From contig NZ_JAAIJQ010000019.1 of the NCBI RefSeq assembly GCF_010820565.1, forward strand, positions 1-64,000: a stretch of DNA of 64,000 nt. The letters run 5' to 3'. Source of the stretch: Thiorhodococcus minor (GTDB lineage: Bacteria; Pseudomonadota; Gammaproteobacteria; Chromatiales; Chromatiaceae). A program made the translations under genes and the position numbers. The number at the start of each line of letters is the position of its first letter. Position 1 is the first letter of the stretch. The notes under the pieces are model-generated. The model worked only from the letters and a program-made list of their open reading frames with translations. It searched no databases and had not been told where the DNA came from. Positions 1 to 8,291 of the stretch are shown in pieces.

Positions 1-80
1 CGCAGCTACATGTCTCATCAGCAGTTCACATGGCAGCCACCTCGCAGGCTGCTAGACTGGCCAGGTTTCTCCTGGCACAC

Positions 81-216
81 CAAAGGCGCAAAGGATACGA
101 AGAAAAACAGAGCCTTGCATCGCTGCGTCGCTTCACCCTCTGAGTGAGCATCGCTTCGCGGACAAGGTGTTGAAATCCTTTGCGCTCTTTGTGCCCTTTG
201 CGGTTCAACTGCTCTT
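81..216 (+). repeat. MITE-like repeat, copy A
   Basis: About 136 bp that recurs in opposite orientation at 2154-2289 with roughly 94% identity by eye. The right end carries the motif CCCTTTGCGGTTCAA; the left end is degraded (ACCAAAGGCGC instead of ACCGCAAAGGCGC seen in the other copy). No transposase is encoded. The two copies flank the chemoreceptor gene. A non-autonomous miniature element is the simplest reading. Confidence 0.7.
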
Positions 217-293
217 ATTAGAGGTAGAGGAGGCGAGCCGCCGCCCGATCGATTGGATCGACCACTTAGCAAGGAACAGGAGACGGATGACCC

Positions 294-2135
294 ATGCTGA
301 TTCGACACAAGCTCTACGGCCTTTCGGCCCTTTCTGTGATTGCCCTATCACTCGTCCTGCTGGCGTCTTGGTGGACCTGGCGCCAGCTGGACAGGCTGTC
401 TTCCGCGAGCGAGCTGACCCGCGAGCTGAGCAACGAGCTGCTCCGCGTGCAGCACCACGAAAAGGACTTCCTCATGCGCCTCACGGACGAGGACGCCGAG
501 GCACTGCGCACTGAAGCAAGCGCGTTCGACGCGGATGTGGAGCAGCTCGCCGGCCTGCTCCAACAGGAGGGAATGTCGGTCGCGCCGCTCGAGACGCTGC
601 AGGAGGCCATGGCTCAGTATCTCGAGCAGTTCGGGCAATTCTTCACGCAATACAAGACGATCGGATTCGATCCCAAATCGGGGCTCTATGGCAGCCTGCG
701 CGATGCCGTCCATCAAGCGGAAGACGAAGTCAGGGCGACAGCGCGTGACGATTTGCTGGCTGGGATCCTCCAGCTGCGCCGCGATGAAAAGGACTTCATG
801 CTGCGCTCCAAGACGAAGTACCAGGACAAATTCAAGGCCGACTACGCCAAGCTGATCGCCCGCCCCGATCTCGACCAGGCCATGACGGAGGCACTGGAGC
901 GCTATCGCAAGGACTTCCTGGCACTGGTGGAGGCCCAGATCCACGTCGGGCTCGACGCTGACCAGGGCCTGCGCGCGGCACTCAAGACGCAAGCGCAAGC
1001 CGTTCAGGACCAGGTCGAGGCGATCAGGACAGAGCTGGCGGCGGCATTGAGGGCGGCCAAGCAAGGTGCCGCTTGGAAGCTGTTGCTATTCGTTGCCTTC
1101 GTCACCGCCCTGGTGGCATCCCTCACCATTCTGATCGCGCGCGGACTCAACCGCAGCATCGGCCAAGCCGTCGACGTCATCCAGCACATCTCGAGCGAGC
1201 ACGACCTCAGCCTGCGGCTCGGGCTCGAGGGCAATGATGAGCTTGCGCGCATGGGCGGAGACCTCGACGCCATGCTCGACAGCGTCGCCCTAGTGATCGA
1301 GCAATGCAAGCGCACCGTCGCGGACCTCGGCGAGGCATCGGCGCAGCTCTCCACGAACGCCGAGCAGACCTCGACCGGCGGGCGCCAGCAGCTCAGCGAG
1401 GCCGATCAGCTCGCGACGGCCATGACGGAGATGGTCGCGACCGTCGAGGAGATCGCCCGCAATACGGAAATGGCCGCCGAGCGGACCCGGCAGGCGACCC
1501 GCAATGCCCAGCAGGGCCGGGCCCAGGTCTCGGAGACCATCGACCGCATCGACGCCCTGGCCAACCGCCTGGCCGGCTCCACCCAGGCAGCCGATGAGCT
1601 GGTGCAAAGCTCGACCACCATCGGCTCGGTGCTGGACGTCATTCGCGGGATCGCCGAGCAGACCAATCTGCTGGCCCTGAACGCCGCGATCGAGGCCGCG
1701 CGCGCCGGCGATCAGGGCCGCGGGTTCGCGGTGGTCGCGGGCGAGGTCAGGACCTTGGCGATGCGCACGCGCACGGCGACCGAGGAGATCGGCGACACCA
1801 TCACGCAGCTCCAGGAGAAGACCGGCAACATCGTGTCCCTGATCGAGGACTGCCGCGAGGAAGGGCTGGCGGGCTCGTCCCAGGCCAAGGAGGCCGGGGA
1901 CTGTTTGGAGAGCATCACGGACGATGTGACCAGCGTTCAGGACATGAGCACCCAGATCGCGACGGCCATCGAGGAGCAGACCCACGTGGCCACCGAGATC
2001 AACCGCAACGTCGTGGCAATCCGGGATGTAGCCCAGCAGACCGCCTCTGCTGCAGAATCCAACGCAACAGCCTCGACCCAAGTCGCCCAGAACGCGGAGA
2101 GCCTGGCGGAGGCGATCAGCCGCTTTCGGTGCTAG
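294..2135 (+). CDS. methyl-accepting chemotaxis protein
   Basis: Transmembrane chemoreceptor, 613 aa, expected to pass ligand signals to CheA/CheW and so to flagellar rotation. A first membrane helix lies at about residues 10-30 and a second at about 262-283, enclosing a periplasmic region of ~230 residues. That region carries two EKDF motifs (HHEKDFLMR and RRDEKDFML), a pattern known from helical bimodular (HBM) sensor domains. A HAMP segment follows, then the cytoplasmic signalling helices with the highly conserved hairpin tip near residues 455-500 ([15 protein letters not shown]). The start at 294 has an AGGAG about 11 bases upstream. The gene is alone, bracketed by inverted repeat copies. 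The ligand is unknown; organic acids are known for some HBM receptors, but this is not shown here. Confidence 0.95.
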   Translation: MLIRHKLYGLSALSVIALSLVLLASWWTWRQLDRLSSASELTRELSNELLRVQHHEKDFLMRLTDEDAEALRTEASAFDADVEQLAGLLQQEGMSVAPLETLQEAMAQYLEQFGQFFTQYKTIGFDPKSGLYGSLRDAVHQAEDEVRATARDDLLAGILQLRRDEKDFMLRSKTKYQDKFKADYAKLIARPDLDQAMTEALERYRKDFLALVEAQIHVGLDADQGLRAALKTQAQAVQDQVEAIRTELAAALRAAKQGAAWKLLLFVAFVTALVASLTILIARGLNRSIGQAVDVIQHISSEHDLSLRLGLEGNDELARMGGDLDAMLDSVALVIEQCKRTVADLGEASAQLSTNAEQTSTGGRQQLSEADQLATAMTEMVATVEEIARNTEMAAERTRQATRNAQQGRAQVSETIDRIDALANRLAGSTQAADELVQSSTTIGSVLDVIRGIAEQTNLLALNAAIEAARAGDQGRGFAVVAGEVRTLAMRTRTATEEIGDTITQLQEKTGNIVSLIEDCREEGLAGSSQAKEAGDCLESITDDVTSVQDMSTQIATAIEEQTHVATEINRNVVAIRDVAQQTASAAESNATASTQVAQNAESLAEAISRFRC

Positions 2136-2153
2136 CGAGGCCATCACCCTAAG

Positions 2154-2294
2154 AAGAGCAGTTGAACCGCAAAGGGCACAAAGAGCGCAAAGGATTTCAA
2201 TACCTTGTCTGCGAAGCCATGCTCACCCAGAGGGTGAAGCGACGCAGCAATGCAAGCCTCTGTTTTTCTTCGTGTCCTTCGCGCCTTTGCGGTT
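2154..2294 (-). repeat. MITE-like repeat, copy B
   Basis: Reverse-complement copy of the element at 81-216. This copy is the better preserved: both ends show GAACCGCAAAGG as terminal inverted repeats. It starts 18 bases after the chemoreceptor stop codon and ends just before the DUF2721 gene, so it probably lies in the transcript between them and could fold into a long hairpin. Confidence 0.7.
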
Positions 2295-2346
2295 CCAATT
2301 GCCGAATCTAGGATCACAGGCAACCGTCGGAGCCCGGGCCTCACCC

Positions 2347-2784
2347 ATGCTGCAAGAAGCACCCATCGCCAATGTCGCCCACGTCATCCAGCTCGCCGTT
2401 GCCCCGGTCTTCCTGCTGACCGGGATCAGCGGCATGCTGGCCGTGATGACCAACCGGCTCGGCCGCATCGTCGACCGCGCCCGGGTGGTCGAGGAGCAGC
2501 TCGCCAGCGCGGATGGCGTGAGCCTTTTCGCCGACGAGCTGCCCCTTCTCTCGCACCGCGCCAGGCTCATCAGCCTCTCGATCAGTCTCTGCACGCTGAC
2601 GGCCCTGCTGGTCGCCAGCGTGATCGCCATCCTCTTTCTGGGTGCCTTCGCGACCTTCGACGCCTCCATCCTGGTCGCCGCCTGCTTCGTCGCGGCCATG
2701 GCGGCCTTCATCGTCGCACTGATCTTCTTCCTGCGTGAGATCTTCCTGGCGCTGTCGACCCTGAAATTCGGCAAGGCGCGCTGA
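2347..2784 (+). CDS. DUF2721 family membrane protein
   Basis: 145-aa inner-membrane protein that matches the DUF2721 pattern: an N-terminal VIQLAVAPVFLLTGISGML membrane helix, a polar segment with NRLGRIVDRARVVEE, and two closely spaced C-terminal helices (about residues 80-135). The family has no established biochemical role. I chose the ATG at 2347 over an in-frame upstream start because the extra residues would be translated from the repeat element. The gene sits 24 bases upstream of rlmJ on the same strand and may be co-transcribed with it. Confidence 0.8.
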   Translation: MLQEAPIANVAHVIQLAVAPVFLLTGISGMLAVMTNRLGRIVDRARVVEEQLASADGVSLFADELPLLSHRARLISLSISLCTLTALLVASVIAILFLGAFATFDASILVAACFVAAMAAFIVALIFFLREIFLALSTLKFGKAR

Positions 2785-2808
2785 GCGGCAGCGCAGCGCG
2801 CCCCGAGC

Positions 2809-3669
2809 ATGTATCGCCACGACGCACACGCCGGGAATCATGGCGACGTGCTCAAGCACGCGGTGCTGACGCTGCTGCTCGATCGCCTGAGGAGCGCGCC
2901 TGGGCCGCGGCTCTATGCGGAGACACATGCGGGAGCCGGGGTCTACCGCATCGCGAGCGGCAGTGGTGAGCCGACCGCATCGGCCGCCGAGGGCATCGGC
3001 CGGCTATGGGCGCGGCGCGCGGAGCTTCCGGAGCTGTCGGCCTACTTCGAGGCCATTGGCACGCTGAGCCCAACCGAGACGCCGAGCCTCTACCCAGGCT
3101 CGCCCTGGCTGGCCAGTCGGCTGCTCGCCCCCGAGGACCGCCTGCTGCTGTTCGAGATCCAAGAGGACCAGGCGGCACGGCTGCAAGATCACCTTGGCGG
3201 CGATGAGCGCACCGCCATCCTGCGCGGCAATGGCCTCGCCGGCCTGCCTGAGCGGCTGTCGGGCCGCGAAAGGACGGGGCTCATCCTGATCGATCCGCCC
3301 TACAGCCATCCGCGCGAGGATGCCCTCGCCTTCGACTGCATCACCCGCATTCGGGCTCGCTGGCCGAGTGGCGCCATCGCGCTCTGGTATCCGCGCCATG
3401 CGGACGATCACGATCGACACCAGAGGCGGCTGACTCGGCTGCGCGGACAGGCGAGGCTGCTGCTGAGTGCAGAAATCAAGCTCAGACCCATGAGCCATGC
3501 CGTCTGCATGCTGGGGTCCGGCGTGGCCATCCTGGACGGACCAGACGGCATTGAGGAGGCCCTCGGCGCCTTGCTGCCTCGCGTTGCGGCGCGGCTGTTG
3601 CGACCAAGCCACGACACCACAGAAGAGGCCAGCCGCGTGCCTTGGCGACTAGGGTCGTTTCGTCAGTGA
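2809..3669 (+). CDS. rlmJ: 23S rRNA (adenine(2030)-N6)-methyltransferase RlmJ
   Basis: 286-aa SAM-dependent methyltransferase expected to make m6A2030 in 23S rRNA. It opens with the family signature MYRHDAHAGNHGDVLKH and carries the catalytic DPPY motif (LILIDPPYSHP, about residues 160-170) that receives the target adenine. Length matches the E. coli enzyme (~280 aa). It may be co-transcribed with the preceding DUF2721 gene and is convergent with corC, the two stop codons being only 17 bases apart. Confidence 0.93.
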   Translation: MYRHDAHAGNHGDVLKHAVLTLLLDRLRSAPGPRLYAETHAGAGVYRIASGSGEPTASAAEGIGRLWARRAELPELSAYFEAIGTLSPTETPSLYPGSPWLASRLLAPEDRLLLFEIQEDQAARLQDHLGGDERTAILRGNGLAGLPERLSGRERTGLILIDPPYSHPREDALAFDCITRIRARWPSGAIALWYPRHADDHDRHQRRLTRLRGQARLLLSAEIKLRPMSHAVCMLGSGVAILDGPDGIEEALGALLPRVAARLLRPSHDTTEEASRVPWRLGSFRQ

Positions 3670-3686
3670 GACTAACCGGGCGGCCG

Positions 3687-4574
3687 TCAGGATGACGCGT
3701 CTTGCTGCGGGCTGCCGGGGAGCCCGTTTTCCGGATCCAACAGCTCGGCGTTGAGCATGTGGACGCGGCGGCTATCCGCGCGCACCACGGTGAAGCGAAG
3801 ACGCCCCAGCTCGACCGTCTCGCCGCGCTTGGGCAGGTGGCCGAAGGCGTTGACCACCAGCCCGCCGATGGTGTCGAGATCCTCGTCCGAGAAGTCGGAG
3901 CCGAAGTACTCGTTGAAGTCCTCGATGGCGGTGCGCGCCTTGACGCTAAAGGTGCTGGTGGAGCGACGGAAGATGCCGGCGCCCTCGTCATAGTCGTGCT
4001 CGTCCTCGATCTCGCCGACGATCTGCTCGAGCACGTCCTCGATGGTCACCAGCCCGGCCGCATTGCCGTACTCGTCGACCACGATCGCCATGTGGTTGCG
4101 GCTGGAGCGGAACTCCTTGAGCAGGACATTGAGCCGTTTGCTCTCGGGGACGAAGACGGCGGAGCGCAGGAGATCGCGGATGTTGAAGGCCCGGCGTGAG
4201 GTCTCCATGCAGAAGGAGAGCAAATCCTTGGCCAGCAGGATGCCGACGACCTCGCCCTTGTCGTCGCCGGTGACGGGGAAACGCGAGTGGGCCGACTTGA
4301 CGGCGGTCTCCAGGATCCGCTCCAGCGGATCGTCGCGCCGGAGCGAGACCATTTCGGCCCTGGGGATCATGATGTCCCGCACCCTGAGGTCCGAGACCTG
4401 CAGCACCCCTTCGATCATGCTCAGGGCGTCCGTGTCCAACACTTCCCGTTGCTTTGCATCCTTCAGCAGCTCGATGAGCTGCTCCTTGTCTTGCGGCTCG
4501 CTACCCAAGAGCTGGCCCAGTCGCTCGAGCCAGCCGCGTGATCGCGAGCCGTCGCTAGATCGATCGCTCGTCAT
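3687..4574 (-). CDS. corC: CBS-domain protein, CorC/YbeX family
   Basis: 295-aa cytoplasmic protein with two CBS domains (about residues 65-190) followed by a CorC_HlyC transporter-associated domain (about 205-285). Signatures are VRDIMIPRAEM and FPVTGDDKGEVVGIL. The family is linked to magnesium and cobalt efflux and, in E. coli YbeX, to ribosome physiology. It is the last gene of the conserved cluster miaB-ybeZ(phoH)-ybeY-ybeX, starting 6 bases after the ybeY stop. There are no membrane helices, so it is the short CorC type rather than the CNNM-like transporter type. Confidence 0.93.
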   Translation of the reverse strand: MTSDRSSDGSRSRGWLERLGQLLGSEPQDKEQLIELLKDAKQREVLDTDALSMIEGVLQVSDLRVRDIMIPRAEMVSLRRDDPLERILETAVKSAHSRFPVTGDDKGEVVGILLAKDLLSFCMETSRRAFNIRDLLRSAVFVPESKRLNVLLKEFRSSRNHMAIVVDEYGNAAGLVTIEDVLEQIVGEIEDEHDYDEGAGIFRRSTSTFSVKARTAIEDFNEYFGSDFSDEDLDTIGGLVVNAFGHLPKRGETVELGRLRFTVVRADSRRVHMLNAELLDPENGLPGSPQQDASS

Positions 4575-4580
4575 GAGGTG

Positions 4581-5087
4581 TCAAAGGTCCTCCAGGTGGT
4601 CCTGGTCTTCGTAGGGAGAAGGGAATCCTAACCCGCGCAAGATGGCCGTTTCCAGGGCTTCCATCTCCGCCGCGCAGGAATCTGTAATGTGATCGTAATC
4701 AAGCAGATGCAGCACGCCGTGGACGACCATGTGCGCCCAGTGCGCGGGCGTTTCCTTGCCCTGCTCCAGTGCCTCGCGCCGCACCACTTCGGCGCAGATG
4801 ACGAGATCGCCGAGCAAGTCGGCGATCTCGTCATCTGCGCTCAGGCCCGGGGGAAGCTCGAAGGGGAAGGAGAGCACATTGGTCGGCTTGTCACGACCGC
4901 GATATTGCAGATTCAGCGCCTGACTCTCTTGGCTGTCGACGATCCGGATCGTCAGGGCCGCCCGCGCGCGCCGGCCCGCCAATGCCGCGCTCGCCCATTG
5001 CTCGAGCTGGGCCTGATCGGGCGGCTCGGCCGCCTCGGTCGCGAGCTGCAGGTCCAGATCCAGGTCAAGGTCCATCGCGGCCGTCAT
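4581..5087 (-). CDS. ybeY: endoribonuclease YbeY
   Basis: 168-aa zinc-dependent endoribonuclease involved in 16S rRNA 3'-end maturation and ribosome quality control. The metal-binding region reads [11 protein letters not shown]; all three histidines are present, but the usual glycine before YDH is aspartate. The N-terminus is extended by an Asp/Leu-rich stretch ([11 protein letters not shown]). The ATG overlaps the phoH stop codon by 4 bases (ATGA), which suggests translational coupling. The partner gene order is the one found in E. coli. Confidence 0.93.
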   Translation of the reverse strand: MTAAMDLDLDLDLQLATEAAEPPDQAQLEQWASAALAGRRARAALTIRIVDSQESQALNLQYRGRDKPTNVLSFPFELPPGLSADDEIADLLGDLVICAEVVRREALEQGKETPAHWAHMVVHGVLHLLDYDHITDSCAAEMEALETAILRGLGFPSPYEDQDHLEDL

Positions 5088-6082
5088 GGCGAAGATTTGC
5101 GGGACGCCGTGGGCGCGGGATTCTCGAAGGCGTCATAGGCATTGACGATGCGCTGAACCAGTGCATGGCGCACCACGTCGCGCGCATTGAAGAAGGTGAA
5201 GCTGATGCCCTGGACGTCCTTGAGGATCTCGACGGCCTGGCGCAGACCGGACGGCTGGCCGCGTGGCAGGTCGATCTGCGTCACATCACCCGTAATGACC
5301 GCCGTGGAGCCGAAACCGATACGGGTCAGGAACATCTTCATCTGCTCGGGCGTGGTGTTCTGCGCCTCATCCAGAATGATGAACGACTCGTTGAGTGTCC
5401 GGCCTCGCATGTAGGCCAGGGGCGCGACCTCGATCACATTCCGCTCGATCAGCTTGTTGACCTTCTCGAAGCCCAGCATCTCGAAGAGGGCGTCGTAGAG
5501 CGGGCGCAGGTAGGGATCGATCTTCTGTGCCAGGTCGCCGGGCAGGAAGCCCAGCCGCTCGCCCGCCTCGACCGCTGGACGCACCAAGAGGAGGCGCCGC
5601 ACCCGATCGGCCTCCAGCGCCTCGACCGCACAGGCCACGGCGAGATAGGTCTTGCCCGTGCCGGCCGGCCCGACACCGAAGTTGATATCGTGCTTGAGGA
5701 TGGCGTGGAGGTATTCCTGCTGATTCGGCCCGCGCGCCCGGATGAGTCCCCGCTTGGTCTTGATGACGACCTCGGGCAGCCGGTCCTCGACCTGCTCGAG
5801 CAAGGCATCGACGCCGGCCTCTTGCAGCGACAGGTGGATAGCCTCCGGCGTCAGCACTTCTTCCGCCGTCTGGGCATAGAGCGCGCGCAGCAGCTGCTCG
5901 CCGGCGCGCACCGACTCCTGCTCGCCGATGAGGCGAAAGCAGACGCCGCGATTGTTGATCTCGATGCCGAGCCGACGCTCGAGCTGACGCAGGTGCTGGT
6001 CGAGCTGACCACAGAGGTTGGCGAGCCGGGCATTGTCTTCGGGCGCCAGCTCCAGGTCGAGCGTCTGAGGTTGAATAGCCAA
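5084..6082 (-). CDS. ybeZ: PhoH-like ATPase YbeZ
   Basis: 332-aa PhoH-family P-loop NTPase. Walker A is GPAGTGKT (about residue 140) and Walker B is IILDEAQN (about residue 240). It works with YbeY in RNA metabolism in characterised bacteria. The start is unusual: the only plausible initiation codon is TTG at 6082, because an in-frame TGA lies two codons upstream. No Shine-Dalgarno sequence precedes it, since this stretch is a 16-bp tandem repeat. The TTG start places the conserved LAPEDNARL segment about 12 residues in, as in E. coli YbeZ, which supports the choice. Confidence 0.93.
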   Translation of the reverse strand: MAIQPQTLDLELAPEDNARLANLCGQLDQHLRQLERRLGIEINNRGVCFRLIGEQESVRAGEQLLRALYAQTAEEVLTPEAIHLSLQEAGVDALLEQVEDRLPEVVIKTKRGLIRARGPNQQEYLHAILKHDINFGVGPAGTGKTYLAVACAVEALEADRVRRLLLVRPAVEAGERLGFLPGDLAQKIDPYLRPLYDALFEMLGFEKVNKLIERNVIEVAPLAYMRGRTLNESFIILDEAQNTTPEQMKMFLTRIGFGSTAVITGDVTQIDLPRGQPSGLRQAVEILKDVQGISFTFFNARDVVRHALVQRIVNAYDAFENPAPTASRKSSP

Positions 6083-6084
6083 GT

Positions 6085-6132
6085 GGGATCAGAGAGCGAT
6101 GGGATCAGTGAGCGATGGGATCAGTGAGTCAG
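6085..6132. repeat. 16-bp tandem repeat, three units
   Basis: Three head-to-tail 16-bp units at 6085-6100, 6101-6116 and 6117-6132; the plus-strand core is GGGATCAGTGAGCGAT. Unit 2 differs from unit 1 at one base and unit 3 is changed in its last four bases. The array spans the miaB stop codon (6121-6123) and the region just before the ybeZ TTG start. Confidence 0.9.
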
Positions 6133-7452
6133 CTGCCCGCGTAGCGAGTTGGGCAGCGCTTCCGTGATGGTGAGATCGACGAATGTGCCAATGAGGTCCG
6201 CAGAGCCGTCGAAGTTCACCACCCGGTTGTTCTCGGTGCGGCCGGCGAGCTGCGCGGGATCCTTGCGCGAGCGGCCTTCGACCAAGACGCGCTGCGTGGT
6301 CTCGACCATCTGCCGGCTGATGCGCTGCGCATTGGTGTTGATGCGCTGCTGAAGTCGCTCCAGACGCGCCTTCTTGACCTCGAGCGGCACGTCGTCCGGA
6401 TAGTCCGCGGCAGGCGTCCCGGGACGGCGGCTGTAGACGAAGCTGAAGCTGTGGTCGAAGCCCACCTGGTCGACCAGGGCGAGCGTCGCCGCGAAGTCCT
6501 CCTCGGTCTCTCCGGGGAAGCCGACGATGAAGTCCGAGGAGATGCTGATATCGGGCCGCGCCTCCTTGAGCCGCCGAATCTTGGAGCGGTACTCCAAAGC
6601 GGTATGGCCGCGCTTCATGGCCGCGAGGATGCGGTCGGAGCCGGACTGTACCGGCAGGTGCAGGAAGCTCACCAGCTCGGGCACCTCGGCGAAGACCTGG
6701 ATGAGCGCGTCTGTGAATTCGAGCGGATGGCTCGTCGTGAAGCGAATGCGGTCGATGCCGTCGACGGCCGCGATATAGCGGATGAGCAGCGCGAGGTCGG
6801 CGATCTCACCGGCCGGCTCGCCCATGACGCCCCGATAGGCGTTGACGTTCTGCCCCAGGAGATTGATCTCGCGCACGCCCTGCTCGGCGAGGTCCGCGAC
6901 CTCGGCGATGACATCGTCGAAGGGCCGGCTGATCTCCTCGCCGCGCGTAAAGGGCACGATGCAATAGGTGCAGTACTTGGAGCAGCCTTCCATGACCGAC
7001 ACGAAGGCGCTCGGCCCATCGGCGCGCGGCGCCGGCAGACAGTCGAACTTCTCGATCTCGGGGAAGGAGACATCGACCTGAGGACGCCGGCTCGCCTCCA
7101 GCTCCTTGAGCATATGCGGCAGCCGGTGCAGCGTCTGTGGGCCGAACACAAGATCGACAAAGGGAGCGCGCGCGCGGATGGCCTCGCCTTCCTGACTGGC
7201 GACACAGCCGCCCACCCCGATGACCAGCTCGGGGCGCTCGAGCTTCCAGGGCCGCCAGCGCCCGAGCTGGGAGAAGACCTTCTCTTGGGCCTTCTCACGC
7301 ACGGAGCAGGTATTCAGCAGCAGCACATCGGCCTCTTCGGGAGTGTCCGTCAGCTCCAGTCCGGCGCCCACGCGCAGCGCATCCGCCATGCGCGCGGAGT
7401 CGTATTCGTTCATCTGGCAGCCGAATGTTTGAATGTAGAGCTTACGAGGCAT
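6121..7452 (-). CDS. miaB: tRNA-2-methylthio-N6-dimethylallyladenosine synthase MiaB
   Basis: 443-aa radical-SAM methylthiotransferase that adds the methylthio group to i6A37 of tRNAs reading UNN codons. The N-terminal MTTase domain supplies three iron-sulfur cysteines ([27 protein letters not shown]). The radical-SAM motif is CSKYCTYC (about residues 145-152), and a C-terminal TRAM domain follows. I chose the ATG at 7452 because [15 protein letters not shown] aligns with the start of E. coli MiaB; an upstream ATG at 7482 would add ten residues. It is the first gene of the miaB-ybeZ-ybeY-corC cluster. Confidence 0.97.
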   Translation of the reverse strand: MPRKLYIQTFGCQMNEYDSARMADALRVGAGLELTDTPEEADVLLLNTCSVREKAQEKVFSQLGRWRPWKLERPELVIGVGGCVASQEGEAIRARAPFVDLVFGPQTLHRLPHMLKELEASRRPQVDVSFPEIEKFDCLPAPRADGPSAFVSVMEGCSKYCTYCIVPFTRGEEISRPFDDVIAEVADLAEQGVREINLLGQNVNAYRGVMGEPAGEIADLALLIRYIAAVDGIDRIRFTTSHPLEFTDALIQVFAEVPELVSFLHLPVQSGSDRILAAMKRGHTALEYRSKIRRLKEARPDISISSDFIVGFPGETEEDFAATLALVDQVGFDHSFSFVYSRRPGTPAADYPDDVPLEVKKARLERLQQRINTNAQRISRQMVETTQRVLVEGRSRKDPAQLAGRTENNRVVNFDGSADLIGTFVDLTITEALPNSLRGQLTH

Positions 7453-7676
7453 GAGGCGTCTGCCGTGATCGGCAATGGGCATGGCGAGCCGACGATGAGG
7501 CTTGGATGGGGCTAAGTGGAAGGGGCGTCAATCCCAAGCCGGGCTCAGGACGTGCTGAGAGGGCGCGTATCTTGATGAATCAGACGCTTAGTGTCAACCC
7601 GCGCCACCCCAGCTCAAGGCCCCGCCGCGCCTTGAGCGAGGCGCGGTACAAGGGCGGGGCATCTCGGAGCCCGCGC

Positions 7677-7970
7677 TCAGGCGAGCATGCCTATGAATAT
7701 GAGGGCCGCGAAGACCGCGCAGAGCGGGCCCGAGACGAGCAAGGCGAGCGCCTCCAGCCTCCCCCGGTCGGCACGCCCGAAGGCGACGACGGCCAGAATC
7801 AGCCCAACGACCCCGGCGGCCACGGCGGAGAAGAACAAGGTCTGCACGCATGAAGTGTGGCAGGTCCGCGTCTCGAAAGGGCCCGACAGCATGACCATGG
7901 TCACGGCGACAGTTAGCCCCCATCCAGTCACCCCCAGCGTCAGGGAAGGCAGCGACAAGGCTTTCATCAT
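7677..7970 (-). CDS. small membrane protein, unknown function
   Basis: 97-aa hydrophobic protein that I do not recognise. Three membrane helices are apparent, at about residues 10-30, 43-66 and 75-95. A short extracytoplasmic loop after the first helix carries two cysteines (CHTSC). The ATG at 7970 is preferred over the one at 7982 because GGAGG lies 5 bases upstream of it. Codon use is like its neighbours. It stands alone between miaB (same strand, transcribed away) and the divergent nrdD. Confidence 0.65.
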   Translation of the reverse strand: MMKALSLPSLTLGVTGWGLTVAVTMVMLSGPFETRTCHTSCVQTLFFSAVAAGVVGLILAVVAFGRADRGRLEALALLVSGPLCAVFAALIFIGMLA

Positions 7971-8193
7971 TTCGTCCTCCATAGGATCGTTGATCGAGTC
8001 GACGTCAGCCGACTGAAATGCATGCCAAGTGCATTTGTCCGCACCCGCCTAGCTTAGCCGAACCAGAGCCGCGCGCCAGAGGGGCGACCGCACCCCGCGG
8101 ACGCGGGCTCCCGCCGACTTGGCAGGACAGGCGGACCCCTTGGCCCTAGGCCGACTCCTCACCAAGCCGAGCGCCAAGCGAGAAGCCACAAAA

Positions 8194-8207
8194 TTGATCC
8201 AAATCAA
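8194..8207. promoter_or_regulatory. FNR/Anr-type box
   Basis: TTGATCCAAATCAA, an exact match to the TTGAT-N4-ATCAA consensus for FNR-family regulators. It lies 85 bases upstream of the nrdD start, fitting oxygen-responsive control of an oxygen-sensitive enzyme. Confidence 0.75.
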
Positions 8208-8226
8208 TAAACGCAAGACTTTGGCA

Positions 8227-8273
8227 ACACATCATCTAGTTGGCGATAAACTCTGCACCACAAGATATAGTGC
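8227..8273. promoter_or_regulatory. tandem NrdR boxes
   Basis: Two 16-bp sites resembling the NrdR consensus (ACACTATATATAGTGT): ACACATCATCTAGTTG at 8227-8242 (10/16) and CCACAAGATATAGTGC at 8258-8273 (12/16). Their starts are 31 bp apart, the spacing known for NrdR box pairs upstream of nrd operons. Confidence 0.6.
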
Positions 8274-8291
8274 AAAACATCGAGAGCCACC

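Larger units (their letters stand above)
7983..8291 (+). promoter_or_regulatory. nrdD regulatory region
   Basis: Non-coding stretch between the small membrane protein and nrdD. It contains a perfect FNR-type box and a pair of NrdR-like boxes (listed separately), with a possible sigma70 promoter TTGGCA (8221-8226) and GATAAA (8245-8250), spacer 18. I see no gene here. Confidence 0.6.
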
